From the NCBI GenBank assembly GCA_015067185.1, contig SVMZ01000001.1:1-64000 (forward strand): DNA of 64,000 bases, read 5' to 3'. Below the pieces are notes generated by a model that saw only the letters and a program-made list of their open reading frames with translations, made no database searches and was not told the origin of the DNA. The DNA comes from Oscillospiraceae bacterium (GTDB taxonomy: Bacteria; Bacillota; Clostridia; Oscillospirales; Ruminococcaceae). Positions 51,614 to 59,737 of the stretch are shown piece by piece (positions within the stretch are counted from its first letter, which is position 1; each line of letters starts with the position of its first letter). The translations under genes and the position numbers were made by a program.

Positions 51614-52612
51614 TTATTCTTTTGCAGAATACAGTTCCTTTACTTTTTCAAAGTAGGCATCAAGATTCTCCCACTTTGCTGCTGCGGGAATATCACAACC
51701 GGAAGAGATCATGAAGTTTTCATAGCCGGCGCAGTCATCATAAACCATAGCAACAGCGTTTTTGATATCTTCCGGGGTTCCGTCCTTGAACAGGATCGGA
51801 TCCACATTTCCCATTACAATGCTGTCTTCGGGCATAAGCGGAATGATTTTTTTCAGTTCGATGGCATTACCAAAATGATAGATATCAGCCCCAAGGGAGG
51901 CAATACTGTCAGCCATACTTAACACTGCATTACCGCAATTATGGTAACAGATCACAAACTCCTCATCGTTTACCTCATCGAATATCTCTTTGACAAAGGG
52001 GGCAGAAAATTCCTCCGCGAGTGCCGGTGAAAGTAGTCCGGCAGCCGGCTCTGCCATAATGACACCGTCAGCACCGGCTTCTTTGAAAGCTTTGATGTAT
52101 TGAGAAATAAACTCTTTGGTTTTAGAAAGTAAAACCTTGACCTCATCCGGACTCTCATAACATTCAATCATGAGCTCAGACATGTCAAACAATCTGCCTG
52201 CCAGAGAATAGGGACCGATTACGCCGCAGAAAACAGGGACATCTTTTATCAGTTCCTTGGCCTTTTTAACCCCTTCAATGTAGAGCGAGGTCCTGCCGGC
52301 TCCTACTTTCGGTACAACAATATCCTCAGCCTCGGATATTTCTTCTATCAGACATTCTTCAACGGTAGGAATCTCATCATCGGCAAAATGAATTTTGGCA
52401 CCGAATGCTTCCGCCTCCACAGAGAGATCCATCATATTGAGGGAGGCACCGATATTGCAGTGCTGATGTATGGCAGCCATACCTTTTGCCTGCATATCCG
52501 AAGAGCCAATCAATTCTTTAATCCCTATTCCAAGGAGCTGTGTGGAGGGAAAAGAGAGAATGGGAACGGTGTTGGCTTTGTTTTTCAAAATCTGTGCTGT
52601 TTTTATTTTCAT
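51614..52612 (-). CDS. UroD-type corrinoid methyltransferase (MtaA/MtbA-like)
   Basis: This 332-residue protein belongs to the uroporphyrinogen decarboxylase superfamily branch that includes MtaA, MtbA and related methylcobalamin:thiol methyltransferases. The zinc ligands are suggested by the His and Cys of ICYHNCGNAVL, with a C-terminal cysteine in ISSGCDIPAA. It lacks a true UroD Arg/Asp pattern for heme synthesis. It probably transfers a methyl group between the adjacent corrinoid protein and an acceptor; the acceptor is unknown (tetrahydrofolate or a thiol). It is the last gene of a four-part minus-strand operon and follows the corrinoid gene after about 40 bases. Confidence 0.85.
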   Translation of the reverse strand: MKIKTAQILKNKANTVPILSFPSTQLLGIGIKELIGSSDMQAKGMAAIHQHCNIGASLNMMDLSVEAEAFGAKIHFADDEIPTVEECLIEEISEAEDIVVPKVGAGRTSLYIEGVKKAKELIKDVPVFCGVIGPYSLAGRLFDMSELMIECYESPDEVKVLLSKTKEFISQYIKAFKEAGADGVIMAEPAAGLLSPALAEEFSAPFVKEIFDEVNDEEFVICYHNCGNAVLSMADSIASLGADIYHFGNAIELKKIIPLMPEDSIVMGNVDPILFKDGTPEDIKNAVAMVYDDCAGYENFMISSGCDIPAAAKWENLDAYFEKVKELYSAKE

Positions 52613-52654
52613 CAGTTATTTCCTCAAATTACAGATAGGAACAGTATCGACAAA

Positions 52655-53284
52655 TTATTTGCAGAGCTCTACCGCAGCATCGGCTGCACTTGCGGCATCG
52701 GAAGTATAGCAGTCTGCACCAATTTTATCGCAGAATTCCTGGGTAATGGGAGCTCCGCCAACCATGATCTTAACACGGTCACGGATACCTGCTTTTTCAG
52801 CCTCTTTTACTACATCTTCCATAACGGTCATGGTAGTAGTGAGCAGAGCGGAGCAGCAAATAACCTTGCAGTCCTGTTCTATGGCAGTCTTAACGAAGGT
52901 CTCGGGAGAAACGTCGGTGCCAAGATCGACAACTTCAAGGCCCTTGCCTTCCATCATCATCTTTACCAGGTTTTTACCGATATCATGGAGGTCACCCTGG
53001 ACGGTACCGATGCACACCTTACCGGTTGCTTCAACGCCGTCTTCCAGAAGAAGGGGCTTCAGAACCTGCATACCCATATTCATTGCACGGGCAGCAACAA
53101 GAACCTCAGGAACATAAACTTCGTTGTTCTTGAACTTCTCACCGATTACGTTCATACCGTTGATCAGACCATCGTTAAGGATATGTGTTGCGGGAATTCC
53201 TTCGTCAATGGCTTTCTGAACCAGTTCTTTTACCAGTTTTCCCTTTCCGCGCTGCAGGTTTTCAGAAATCTCGATAATACTCAT
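52655..53284 (-). CDS. Corrinoid (methylcobalamin) protein, MtbC/MtaC-like, internal start
   Basis: This 209-residue module has the usual helical cap (about 1-85) and a B12-binding Rossmann domain. The lower-axial His lies in GDLHDIGKNLV, and GMKDV-like cap and ICCSALLTTTM are typical. The corrinoid carries a methyl group between two methyltransferases. A perfect ribosome site, AAAGGAGAAACAGCT, precedes its ATG at 53284, so it can be made alone. Yet the frame is open upstream into the AraC-like regulator without a stop. The C-terminus ends CYTSDAASAADAAVELCK. Confidence 0.9.
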   Translation of the reverse strand: MSIIEISENLQRGKGKLVKELVQKAIDEGIPATHILNDGLINGMNVIGEKFKNNEVYVPEVLVAARAMNMGMQVLKPLLLEDGVEATGKVCIGTVQGDLHDIGKNLVKMMMEGKGLEVVDLGTDVSPETFVKTAIEQDCKVICCSALLTTTMTVMEDVVKEAEKAGIRDRVKIMVGGAPITQEFCDKIGADCYTSDAASAADAAVELCK

Positions 53285-54196
53285 AGCTGTTTCTCCTTTA
53301 TAATTTTGATAATTTGTATGTTGGTGCATGCGATATTGATAAGGGGTAATCCCCATATTCGCCTTAAACAAACGGTAAAAAGACGGAACATCCTTCATAC
53401 CGCATCGGGTTACAATTTCTTCGTTTTTAAGGTTTGTGTTGACAAGAAGGTTGCAGGCCATCGTGATTCTCACATTGCGGACATAATCCAGAAAGGATTC
53501 TCCTATTACCTTCTGAAAAAGTCTGCTGAGATGGGAAGGGCTTACATACAATGAAGAGGCAATCGATTCGAGTGTCATGTTGGGATCGCTGTATCGGTTT
53601 ATGATACAGCGCATAGCGTTGGAAACAGTTACCCATTCCTTATGGCGGGTTGGTTGAAGGGTATCGGCCATATTAATATATCTGCCTACAGTTATCAGCA
53701 GCATGGTAAGATAGGACTTAACGGCATCCTGCCAGCTGTATTCCTTACTTTCCGTTTCAGCTGCTATCCGGTCACAGAAGAACTCAACCTCATTCATTGT
53801 TTTGGAGTTTAATAAGGCATAGGAAACCGGAAGTTTATCCCGAAAAACGCCGTAGCAAAAACTGTCATTGTCAAAATCAGAACCGATCTCATCAAACAAC
53901 AGCTCCGGTGCAAAGAAAATCCGACGAATAGTAGGTTTTTCTTCGGCATTCTTTGCAAAGTAAGCATGGGCTGTATCTCGGTTGAGAATATACATATCTC
54001 CAACATGACATTCAACGGTTTCGTTCAGAATTTGATGAAAACCATCGCCTTCAACTACAATGCTTATTTCCACAAATTCTGTTGCCGTCAAATAGGACAC
54101 GGACAGTTCCGGGGAATATATGCGGTCACAGACCAGAATATCAGAGAAGATTGGCTGTGCTCTCTCCTGCTGTATTCTGCCGGTATTCTGTATCAA
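52655..54196 (-). CDS. AraC-family regulator reading in frame into the corrinoid protein
   Basis: The full frame encodes about 513 residues. It has a cupin-type sensor domain (about 1-150) and two AraC helix-turn-helix units (about 195-295), read as MTLESIASSLYVSPSHLSRL and CGMKDVPSFYRLFKANMGIT. A short linker (HTNYQNYKGETA) leads straight into the corrinoid module. AraC proteins normally end after a GxTPxxYR motif, here GITPYQYR. The stop is absent, so either a fusion is made or the corrinoid starts internally. The start is taken as TTG at 54196 because GGGGAGG lies nine bases upstream; an in-frame ATG at 54223 lacks one. It probably controls this methyltransferase operon. It follows the upstream gene's stop by 39 bases. 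Confidence 0.75.
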   Translation of the reverse strand: MIQNTGRIQQERAQPIFSDILVCDRIYSPELSVSYLTATEFVEISIVVEGDGFHQILNETVECHVGDMYILNRDTAHAYFAKNAEEKPTIRRIFFAPELLFDEIGSDFDNDSFCYGVFRDKLPVSYALLNSKTMNEVEFFCDRIAAETESKEYSWQDAVKSYLTMLLITVGRYINMADTLQPTRHKEWVTVSNAMRCIINRYSDPNMTLESIASSLYVSPSHLSRLFQKVIGESFLDYVRNVRITMACNLLVNTNLKNEEIVTRCGMKDVPSFYRLFKANMGITPYQYRMHQHTNYQNYKGETAMSIIEISENLQRGKGKLVKELVQKAIDEGIPATHILNDGLINGMNVIGEKFKNNEVYVPEVLVAARAMNMGMQVLKPLLLEDGVEATGKVCIGTVQGDLHDIGKNLVKMMMEGKGLEVVDLGTDVSPETFVKTAIEQDCKVICCSALLTTTMTVMEDVVKEAEKAGIRDRVKIMVGGAPITQEFCDKIGADCYTSDAASAADAAVELCK

Positions 54197-54235
54197 CGTG
54201 AAATACCTCCCCACCCCGGTCATGCTGCATTAACT

Positions 54236-55354
54236 TCAGATTTTAATCTTTTTGATTTCTTCAGCATAATACTGAACAAGTTCAAATTTGGTTCCCGGCA
54301 TCAGTCGATGGTCAGGACAAGGAATAAATCCACCAAGAGCTGCCAGTCTCTTCATACGCTCGATCTCGGCATCCACAGCAGCTTTATCCTTGCGCAGTGC
54401 GGTCTTATCCATACCGCCTACCCCAAGCATACCTTTTCCAAACTTATTGCGGGCAGCCTCAAACTGGTCGCCCCATACGCCAACTTCTATGGGAAACATC
54501 GTATTTACACCGGTTTCAAACCATGTAGGAAGCAATTTTTCGGTGACGCCGTCGCAATCGAGAGAAATAATATCAATGCCATATTTATGGCAGAGATCAT
54601 TGCGTTTTTTATAATGCTTGGCACAAAGATCATTAAAAATATCAGGGCTGACCAAGGGACCGTTTTTGAAACAGATATCCTCCCAATAATGAGCAAAATC
54701 AAACTTGGCTCCGGTCTCAAGGATTGCCTCCACACACTTGTACTGCATATCGGCATAGGTATCTACAATATCAGCAAAAAGCTCTTCATCCTCATCGTAT
54801 ATGAGATAACTCATCCCTACAACAGAGGTCATATTTCTGATATCACCCAAAACACTGCCGAGAGCAATTCCGACAGGAACATCCTTTGGACGGGTTTCAT
54901 TAAAGTTGCGGAAATAATCCAGATTTATTCTGTCAGGAGAAAACTGCATTTTAGGGAGATAAAGCTCCTCAAAAGCAGCCCGATCTTTTAAGAGATAATC
55001 ATCCTCTGAGGGAATAGAGGTTTTACCCGGTTTAATTTTTTCAATAATTCCGCTTCCGCTCAGAATCCGCTTGCTGCCATCCGGAAGCTCCTCAAGAACT
55101 CTATATTCGAATGCAGGTTTGAGACCATTTTGCGCACCAACGGTATGAGACCAGTTAAAATCCCAGCCGATCAGTTTATCCAGTTCAATATCTTTTTCGC
55201 TGCCGTCATAGTTATTGACTGCGAGCTCCTTGGGGATCTTTCCCTGCTCTGCCCACTCAGTAAGCAGCTCTGCCCAATAACCGAAATGCACGGCGGGAAA
55301 ACGGTCAACAGGCTTATAATGCAGAAGATTTAAAGCTCGCTCTCTGTTTGTCAT
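54236..55354 (-). CDS. UroD-family methyltransferase, first gene of the operon
   Basis: This 372-residue protein is of the uroporphyrinogen decarboxylase family, the branch found with corrinoid proteins. It begins MTNRERALNLLHYKPVDRFP, typical of that branch. A DxDG segment (SLDCDGVTEKLLP) and GGMDKTALRKDKAAV, with GGFIPCPDHRLMPGTKF near the end, are family markers; Cys and His there may bind zinc. It could cleave the methyl donor (a methoxy or methylamine compound) and methylate the corrinoid, or be the second transferase. AAGGAG precedes the ATG at 55354. A good promoter lies upstream. The substrate is not known. Confidence 0.85.
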   Translation of the reverse strand: MTNRERALNLLHYKPVDRFPAVHFGYWAELLTEWAEQGKIPKELAVNNYDGSEKDIELDKLIGWDFNWSHTVGAQNGLKPAFEYRVLEELPDGSKRILSGSGIIEKIKPGKTSIPSEDDYLLKDRAAFEELYLPKMQFSPDRINLDYFRNFNETRPKDVPVGIALGSVLGDIRNMTSVVGMSYLIYDEDEELFADIVDTYADMQYKCVEAILETGAKFDFAHYWEDICFKNGPLVSPDIFNDLCAKHYKKRNDLCHKYGIDIISLDCDGVTEKLLPTWFETGVNTMFPIEVGVWGDQFEAARNKFGKGMLGVGGMDKTALRKDKAAVDAEIERMKRLAALGGFIPCPDHRLMPGTKFELVQYYAEEIKKIKI

Positions 55355-55409
55355 ACGTTTTCTCCTTGCTTTTAGTTCATCTAAAAAGTTATATCCGTCG
55401 ATTATTATC

Positions 55410-55438
55410 ATTATAGCATTTCATTTTCTCGATGTAAA
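55410..55438 (-). promoter_or_regulatory. Promoter of the corrinoid methyltransferase operon
   Basis: On the minus strand, TTTACA (55438-55433), 17 bases, TATAAT (55415-55410), with TGC before the -10 (extended -10). The leader is about 50 bases. Confidence 0.7.
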
Positions 55439-55608
55439 TACGGTTTCATTGTTTTTGCTTTACTTGCAGCGGCAATAAAACCATAGAAAAATCATATATC
55501 ACAGATGAGATTCCAGCCGTATAAACAACGGATGGGTACAGCTATCCTGCCGGTTTGTTTCGGCAATGGAAAAAACTTATTTTAACAGCAAAATATCAGT
55601 ATTTTCTC
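55439..55608. other. Divergent intergenic region
   Basis: No gene is supported between the two divergent promoters. It has short runs resembling no known element. Confidence 0.35.
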
Positions 55609-55637
55609 TTGACATTCCAATACTTTTATCTTATAAT
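55609..55637 (+). promoter_or_regulatory. Promoter of the CorC-like transporter leader
   Basis: TTGACA (55609-55614), 17 bases, TATAAT (55632-55637), a near-consensus promoter about 248 bases before the ATG. Confidence 0.78.
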
Positions 55638-55735
55638 AAAAAGACTTGAAACGGAGGTATTTATAACTCATGGATAGCGACAGTAGTAACGAAGAAACTG
55701 CCAACAATTGCAACAAATTTATCCGCTGTTTATAT

Positions 55736-55779
55736 AAGGTATATCTGTGCCGCATGAACGGAACAGATATACCTTTTTG
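55736..55779 (+). terminator. Intrinsic terminator inside the leader of the CorC-like gene
   Basis: AAGGTATATCTGT (55736-55748) pairs with ACAGATATACCTT (55763-55775) and is followed by TTT. It lies about 100 bases after the promoter's start point and before the gene. That position fits premature termination control by a riboswitch or attenuator, or the end of a small RNA. I could not match the leader to a known Rfam class by eye. Confidence 0.65.
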
Positions 55780-55884
55780 TGTGTTGAAAAAAGGCACACT
55801 AAACAAGGTCAGGTTGATTTGATCCCTGTTTTAAAACGATAAGCCACACTGTAGAACAAAAGAAAACGGAGAGTTGTTACAATT

Positions 55885-57225
55885 ATGGATAATCAAACTG
55901 TTATATACATCATTTGTATTGCACTGCTTACAGTTATGTCAGCCTATTTTTCCGCAACAGAAACAGCATTTTCGTCACTGAACAAAACAAGACTTAAAAC
56001 CTTGGCTGAAAAAGGAAGCCCTAAAGCGGAACTTGCCTATAAGTTATCTGAAAAATACGATAAGCTCATCTCTACCATTTTAATTGGAAACAATATCGTC
56101 AACATTGCTGCTGCCTCTATCGGTACCGTAATGTTTGTCAGAATCTATGGTGATATCGGTGCCACCATATCCACTGCGGTCGTCACCGTCATCATTCTCA
56201 TCTTTGGCGAGATTTCACCGAAAAGCCTTGCCAAAGATTCTCCAGAAAGATTTGCTATGTTTTCGGCCCCACTGATCAACCTGCTGATCTATCTGTTTAC
56301 TCCCCTTAACTATATTTTTTCTTATTGGAAAAAACTGATATCCAAATTGCTAAGGGTTGAGAAGGAAAGTAAAATGTCGCAGGAAGAACTGCTGATGTTT
56401 GTTGACGAAGTGGAACAGGAAGGAAGTATCGATACCGATGAAAGCATCCTTCTGAAAAACGTGATTGAGTTCAACGACTGTAAAGTTAAAGATATCGCCA
56501 CCCACCGTGTGGATATTGAAGCTGTCTCTGTTGATGCCGATAAAGCTGAAATTGCTGCACTGTTTACCGAGACAAAATTCTCCCGCCTTCTTGTATATGA
56601 AGAGAATCTTGACAGTATTGTAGGGGTTATCCATCAGAAGGATTTCTATATTGGCACCGGTATAACAGAACAATCCATAACGGAGATTATGACAGAACCG
56701 GTGTTTGTGCTGAAGAGTGAAAAAGTTTCTGATCTGCTTACTCTTCTACAAAAACAAAAATCCCATATCGCAGTTTTAGTTGATGAATATGGCGGAACCT
56801 ATGGTTTGGTTACGTTGGAAGATATTCTTGAAGAATTGGTCGGCGAAATTTGGGATGAACATGATGAAGTCATCGATGAATTCAAAAAGGTAAATGAAAC
56901 AACCTACAGTATTGACGGAACCTCTAATCTGGATGAGTTCTGTGAATTATTTGAAATTGAAGAAGAATTTGATCACCACTCTGTCAGTGGTTGGATTATG
57001 GATGAGCTTGGAAGAATTCCCAGTGTGGGTGACAGTTTCCAATACCGCAATCTGACAATAACCGTCTCTGAAATGGATACCCACCGTATTGCAAAAATTC
57101 TTGTCGTTGTCTCCCCTCTCGATGAAAACCTAACAGATCAAGAAAAAGAAAACGATGGCGATACCGCCAAAGAAAAAGTGACAGCGAAGAATAAAAGAGA
57201 AAAAACTTCTGCAAAAAACTCCTGA
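55885..57225 (+). CDS. CorC/CNNM-family transporter (hemolysin-like)
   Basis: This 446-residue protein has an N-terminal DUF21 membrane domain with about four helices (1-160). Two CBS domains (about 205-325) follow, with VLKSEKVSDLLTLLQKQKSH. A CorC_HlyC transporter-associated domain closes it (about 340-420), and a charged C-terminal tail is rich in Lys. CNNM/CorC proteins move or sense Mg2+ or Co2+, with CBS domains binding ATP. GAGAG precedes the ATG. Its leader contains a terminator hairpin, hinting at ion-responsive control. The next gene is on the opposite strand. Confidence 0.88.
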   Translation: MDNQTVIYIICIALLTVMSAYFSATETAFSSLNKTRLKTLAEKGSPKAELAYKLSEKYDKLISTILIGNNIVNIAAASIGTVMFVRIYGDIGATISTAVVTVIILIFGEISPKSLAKDSPERFAMFSAPLINLLIYLFTPLNYIFSYWKKLISKLLRVEKESKMSQEELLMFVDEVEQEGSIDTDESILLKNVIEFNDCKVKDIATHRVDIEAVSVDADKAEIAALFTETKFSRLLVYEENLDSIVGVIHQKDFYIGTGITEQSITEIMTEPVFVLKSEKVSDLLTLLQKQKSHIAVLVDEYGGTYGLVTLEDILEELVGEIWDEHDEVIDEFKKVNETTYSIDGTSNLDEFCELFEIEEEFDHHSVSGWIMDELGRIPSVGDSFQYRNLTITVSEMDTHRIAKILVVVSPLDENLTDQEKENDGDTAKEKVTAKNKREKTSAKNS

Positions 57226-57245
57226 TACAAAAAATGGATAACAAG

Positions 57246-57290
57246 AAAAACGGACATCAGTTCATTTTTGCTGATGTCCGTATCTTTTAT
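57246..57290. terminator. Bidirectional terminator between the CorC-like gene and pyrF
   Basis: ACGGACATCAG pairs with CTGATGTCCGT around a 10-base loop, with a T-rich end on each strand. Confidence 0.8.
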
Positions 57291-57297
57291 TGTTTTA

Positions 57298-58221
57298 TTA
57301 TCTTCCGAGCGCCTCGTTGATTGCCTTCTTCATGGAGAGTGCTTCCTCTCTTGCTGCGGTCTGCCAATCCACATCGGGACGCTTTTTCCAGGCACAGATA
57401 ATAGCGCGAGAGGAATTTACAATGGCCCCTCTGCCGTTTTCATCAAAGGCTCCGATAATATCGCTGGCTCCGCCTCCCTGTGCGCCATAGCCGGGAACCA
57501 GGAAGAACATACCGGGAAATTCCTTTCTAAGAGCTGTCAACTGTTCGGGATAGGTAGCGCCTACCACTGCACCGATTGCAGAGTAGCCGTACTTGGAGGC
57601 TTTGCGGCTCTCTTCACCCAATTCACGGCAAAGATTACCCATTTCAACGCTGACAGAGTTTCCATTCTCCAACAGTTTATCCTGAAGCTGACCGGAGGAG
57701 GGATTGGAGGTTTTTACAAGAACAAAAATGCCCTTATCATATTTGTCACAGAGTTTCAGCGGCTGATTGATACCGTCTGCCCCGAGATATCCGTTTACGG
57801 TAAGGGCATCGGCACCAAACGGCTCAATAACGCCGTCGGGGATCTCTATATTGCCAAGATAGGCATCGGAGTACGCTTCCATGGTAGAACCGATATCATT
57901 GCGTTTGCCATCGGCGATAACGAACATGCCCTTTTCCTTTGCGTATTCAATGGTCTCAGTAAGGCACTTAACACCCTGCCAGCCAAAACGCTCATAATAG
58001 GCAAGCTGTGGCTTTACAGCCGGAACGATATCACAAAGAGCATCAATCATTCCCTTGCCCCATTCCAATACAGCAGCTGCTGCACCGTCAAGGCCGCCGC
58101 CAAACTGTTCAAAAGCTCTCTTCTTAATATCGTCGGTAATATACTCCAGTTTGGGATCAAGACCGGCGACAGTCGGGTTTTGCATGGCATCAATTTTTTC
58201 AATAAGTCTGTCAAATGACAT
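57298..58221 (-). CDS. pyrF: Orotidine 5'-phosphate decarboxylase
   Basis: This 307-residue enzyme makes UMP from OMP. It is the long (type 2) form. The catalytic DGKRNDIGST motif supplies Lys and Asp, and VAGLDPKLEYI near the start is typical. Later markers are LVKTSNPSSGQLQD and FFLVPGYGAQGGGASDI. GAAGGAG precedes the ATG at 58221. It follows pyrC by about 60 bases on the same strand, so they form a pyrimidine pair. Confidence 0.93.
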   Translation of the reverse strand: MSFDRLIEKIDAMQNPTVAGLDPKLEYITDDIKKRAFEQFGGGLDGAAAAVLEWGKGMIDALCDIVPAVKPQLAYYERFGWQGVKCLTETIEYAKEKGMFVIADGKRNDIGSTMEAYSDAYLGNIEIPDGVIEPFGADALTVNGYLGADGINQPLKLCDKYDKGIFVLVKTSNPSSGQLQDKLLENGNSVSVEMGNLCRELGEESRKASKYGYSAIGAVVGATYPEQLTALRKEFPGMFFLVPGYGAQGGGASDIIGAFDENGRGAIVNSSRAIICAWKKRPDVDWQTAAREEALSMKKAINEALGR

Positions 58222-58281
58222 AGTTCTGCTCCTTCTCAAAAATTACATAATTTATATTATCAATTATTTTAAACAGCAGGA

Positions 58282-59532
58282 TCACAGGAGCAGTCTTTCG
58301 ACCTTTCCTGTTAACTTTCTGCCGATAAAGGGACAGTTTACAGAACGGCTTCTCAATTCATCACGGCTGAAAATTCGTTCAACTGTCGTATCGATCAGTA
58401 CGAGATCAGCGGCAGCACCTTCAACGATTTTTCCGGCATCGATTCCGACAATTTTGGCGGGCGCCGCGCTCATACGCTGAATCAATGTGGAAAGTGTCAT
58501 CTTTCCTGTTGTAATGAGGGCGGTATAACATGCCGCGAAAGAACTTTCCATCCCAATGATCCCGTTAGGAGCAGAGAGAAAATCTGCTTTTTCTTCGGGC
58601 GCATGTGGAGCATGGTCAGTTGCAATGGCATCAATGGTCCCATCACAGACCGCCTCTATGACAGCATCCACGTCGGCTTGTTCTCTGAGCGGGGGATTCA
58701 TGCGGAAGTTGGCATCTTTGCGCAGCAACTCCTCTTCGGTGAGCATCATATAGTGAGGACCGGTTTCAGCTGTCACAGGGATTCCCTTGGCTTTCGCTTT
58801 ACGAATTGCCTCTACAGCTCCCCTTGTGCTGACATGAGCAATATGTACCGGGCAGCCGGTCTCCTCTGCCAGATCAATTTCACGCTGGGTTATGCTGTCT
58901 TCGGAAAGTCTGTCCATTCCCGGAACACCCAACAGCTCAGAAATCCGTCCTTTATTGATTTTTCCACCGGCAATAATGTCCAGATCTTCGCAGTGGCTGA
59001 TGACAGCAAGCCCTGCTTTTGCGGCTTCGATCATGGCTTTTTTCATCAGCTCTCTGTTTGCCACGGGTTTACCGTCATCAGTCACAGCAACCGCGCCTGC
59101 AGCCTTTAAAGCGGTATAATCACACAACTGTTCCCCAGCCATACCGACGGTGATACAGGCGGAGGGATACACACGGCAGCCCTCTGCCTTTTCAATGACA
59201 TATCTGACCAACTCCGGTGTATCAATAGGAGGATTGGTATTCGGCATACTGACAATAGTAGAGAATCCCCCCGCTTTTGCTGCAGCACAGCCTGTTACAA
59301 CGTCCTCTTTATGAGTGAAACCCGGATCACGAAGGTGTACATGGATATCCACAAGTCCGGGAGCAATCACTTTTCCCTCAAGATTCTTTATACGACAGTC
59401 ATCTCCGGAAATACTGCTCTGCGGTGCAATCTGCGTTATGATGCCATCGGTAATGAGGATATCATACATTCCATCCAGACCGTCAGCAGGCGAAACAACC
59501 CGTGCTCCGGAGAGAAGAAGTTTATCGTTCAT
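58282..59532 (-). CDS. pyrC: Dihydroorotase
   Basis: This 416-residue amidohydrolase closes carbamoyl-aspartate to dihydroorotate. The metal motif DIHVHLRDPGFTHKEDV (about residue 58 on) and ATDHAPH are diagnostic of the class I long form. Others are SMPNTNPPIDTPE, the SHCEDL His, and HVSTRGAVEAIR. AAGGGG precedes the ATG at 59532. Promoter TTGCCA-17-TATAAT lies upstream (59648-59620). It leads the pyrC-pyrF unit; other pyr genes are not in the window. Confidence 0.94.
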   Translation of the reverse strand: MNDKLLLSGARVVSPADGLDGMYDILITDGIITQIAPQSSISGDDCRIKNLEGKVIAPGLVDIHVHLRDPGFTHKEDVVTGCAAAKAGGFSTIVSMPNTNPPIDTPELVRYVIEKAEGCRVYPSACITVGMAGEQLCDYTALKAAGAVAVTDDGKPVANRELMKKAMIEAAKAGLAVISHCEDLDIIAGGKINKGRISELLGVPGMDRLSEDSITQREIDLAEETGCPVHIAHVSTRGAVEAIRKAKAKGIPVTAETGPHYMMLTEEELLRKDANFRMNPPLREQADVDAVIEAVCDGTIDAIATDHAPHAPEEKADFLSAPNGIIGMESSFAACYTALITTGKMTLSTLIQRMSAAPAKIVGIDAGKIVEGAAADLVLIDTTVERIFSRDELRSRSVNCPFIGRKLTGKVERLLL

Positions 59533-59619
59533 GGCGGTTATCCCCTTATCTATCAAGTGTTGATTTCATGCAGGACTTACTTTTCCTTTTTATCAATCTG
59601 TTCCTGACATATCTGTAAT

Positions 59620-59648
59620 ATTATACCATAAGCTTTGTTTAATGGCAA
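59620..59648 (-). promoter_or_regulatory. pyrC-pyrF promoter
   Basis: On the minus strand, TTGCCA (59648-59643), 17 bases, TATAAT (59625-59620), with TGG before the -10 (extended -10). The ~80-base leader shows no clear PyrR-type motif. Confidence 0.72.
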
Positions 59649-59688
59649 GCGTTTCAAACACCGATCCCCAAAAGCTTACCTGTTGCAG

Positions 59689-59733
59689 AAAAACAGCCTG
59701 AAAGCAAAATCACATTGCTTCAGGCTGTTTTTT
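59689..59733 (-). terminator. Terminator of the membrane-anchored protein gene
   Basis: ACAGCCTGAAGCAA pairs with TTGCTTTCAGGCTGT and is followed by TTTTTCTG on the minus strand. Confidence 0.8.
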
Positions 59734-59737
59734 TCTG

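Noticed and set aside
52388..53554. A 388-codon plus-strand frame opposite the corrinoid and regulator genes
   Set aside because: Antisense to well-supported motif-bearing genes; no ribosome site of quality.
55671..55822. A ~50-codon frame beginning after GGAGG in the CorC-like leader
   Set aside because: It runs through the terminator hairpin and has a 12-base ribosome site spacing. Control RNA is a better reading, though a leader peptide is not excluded.
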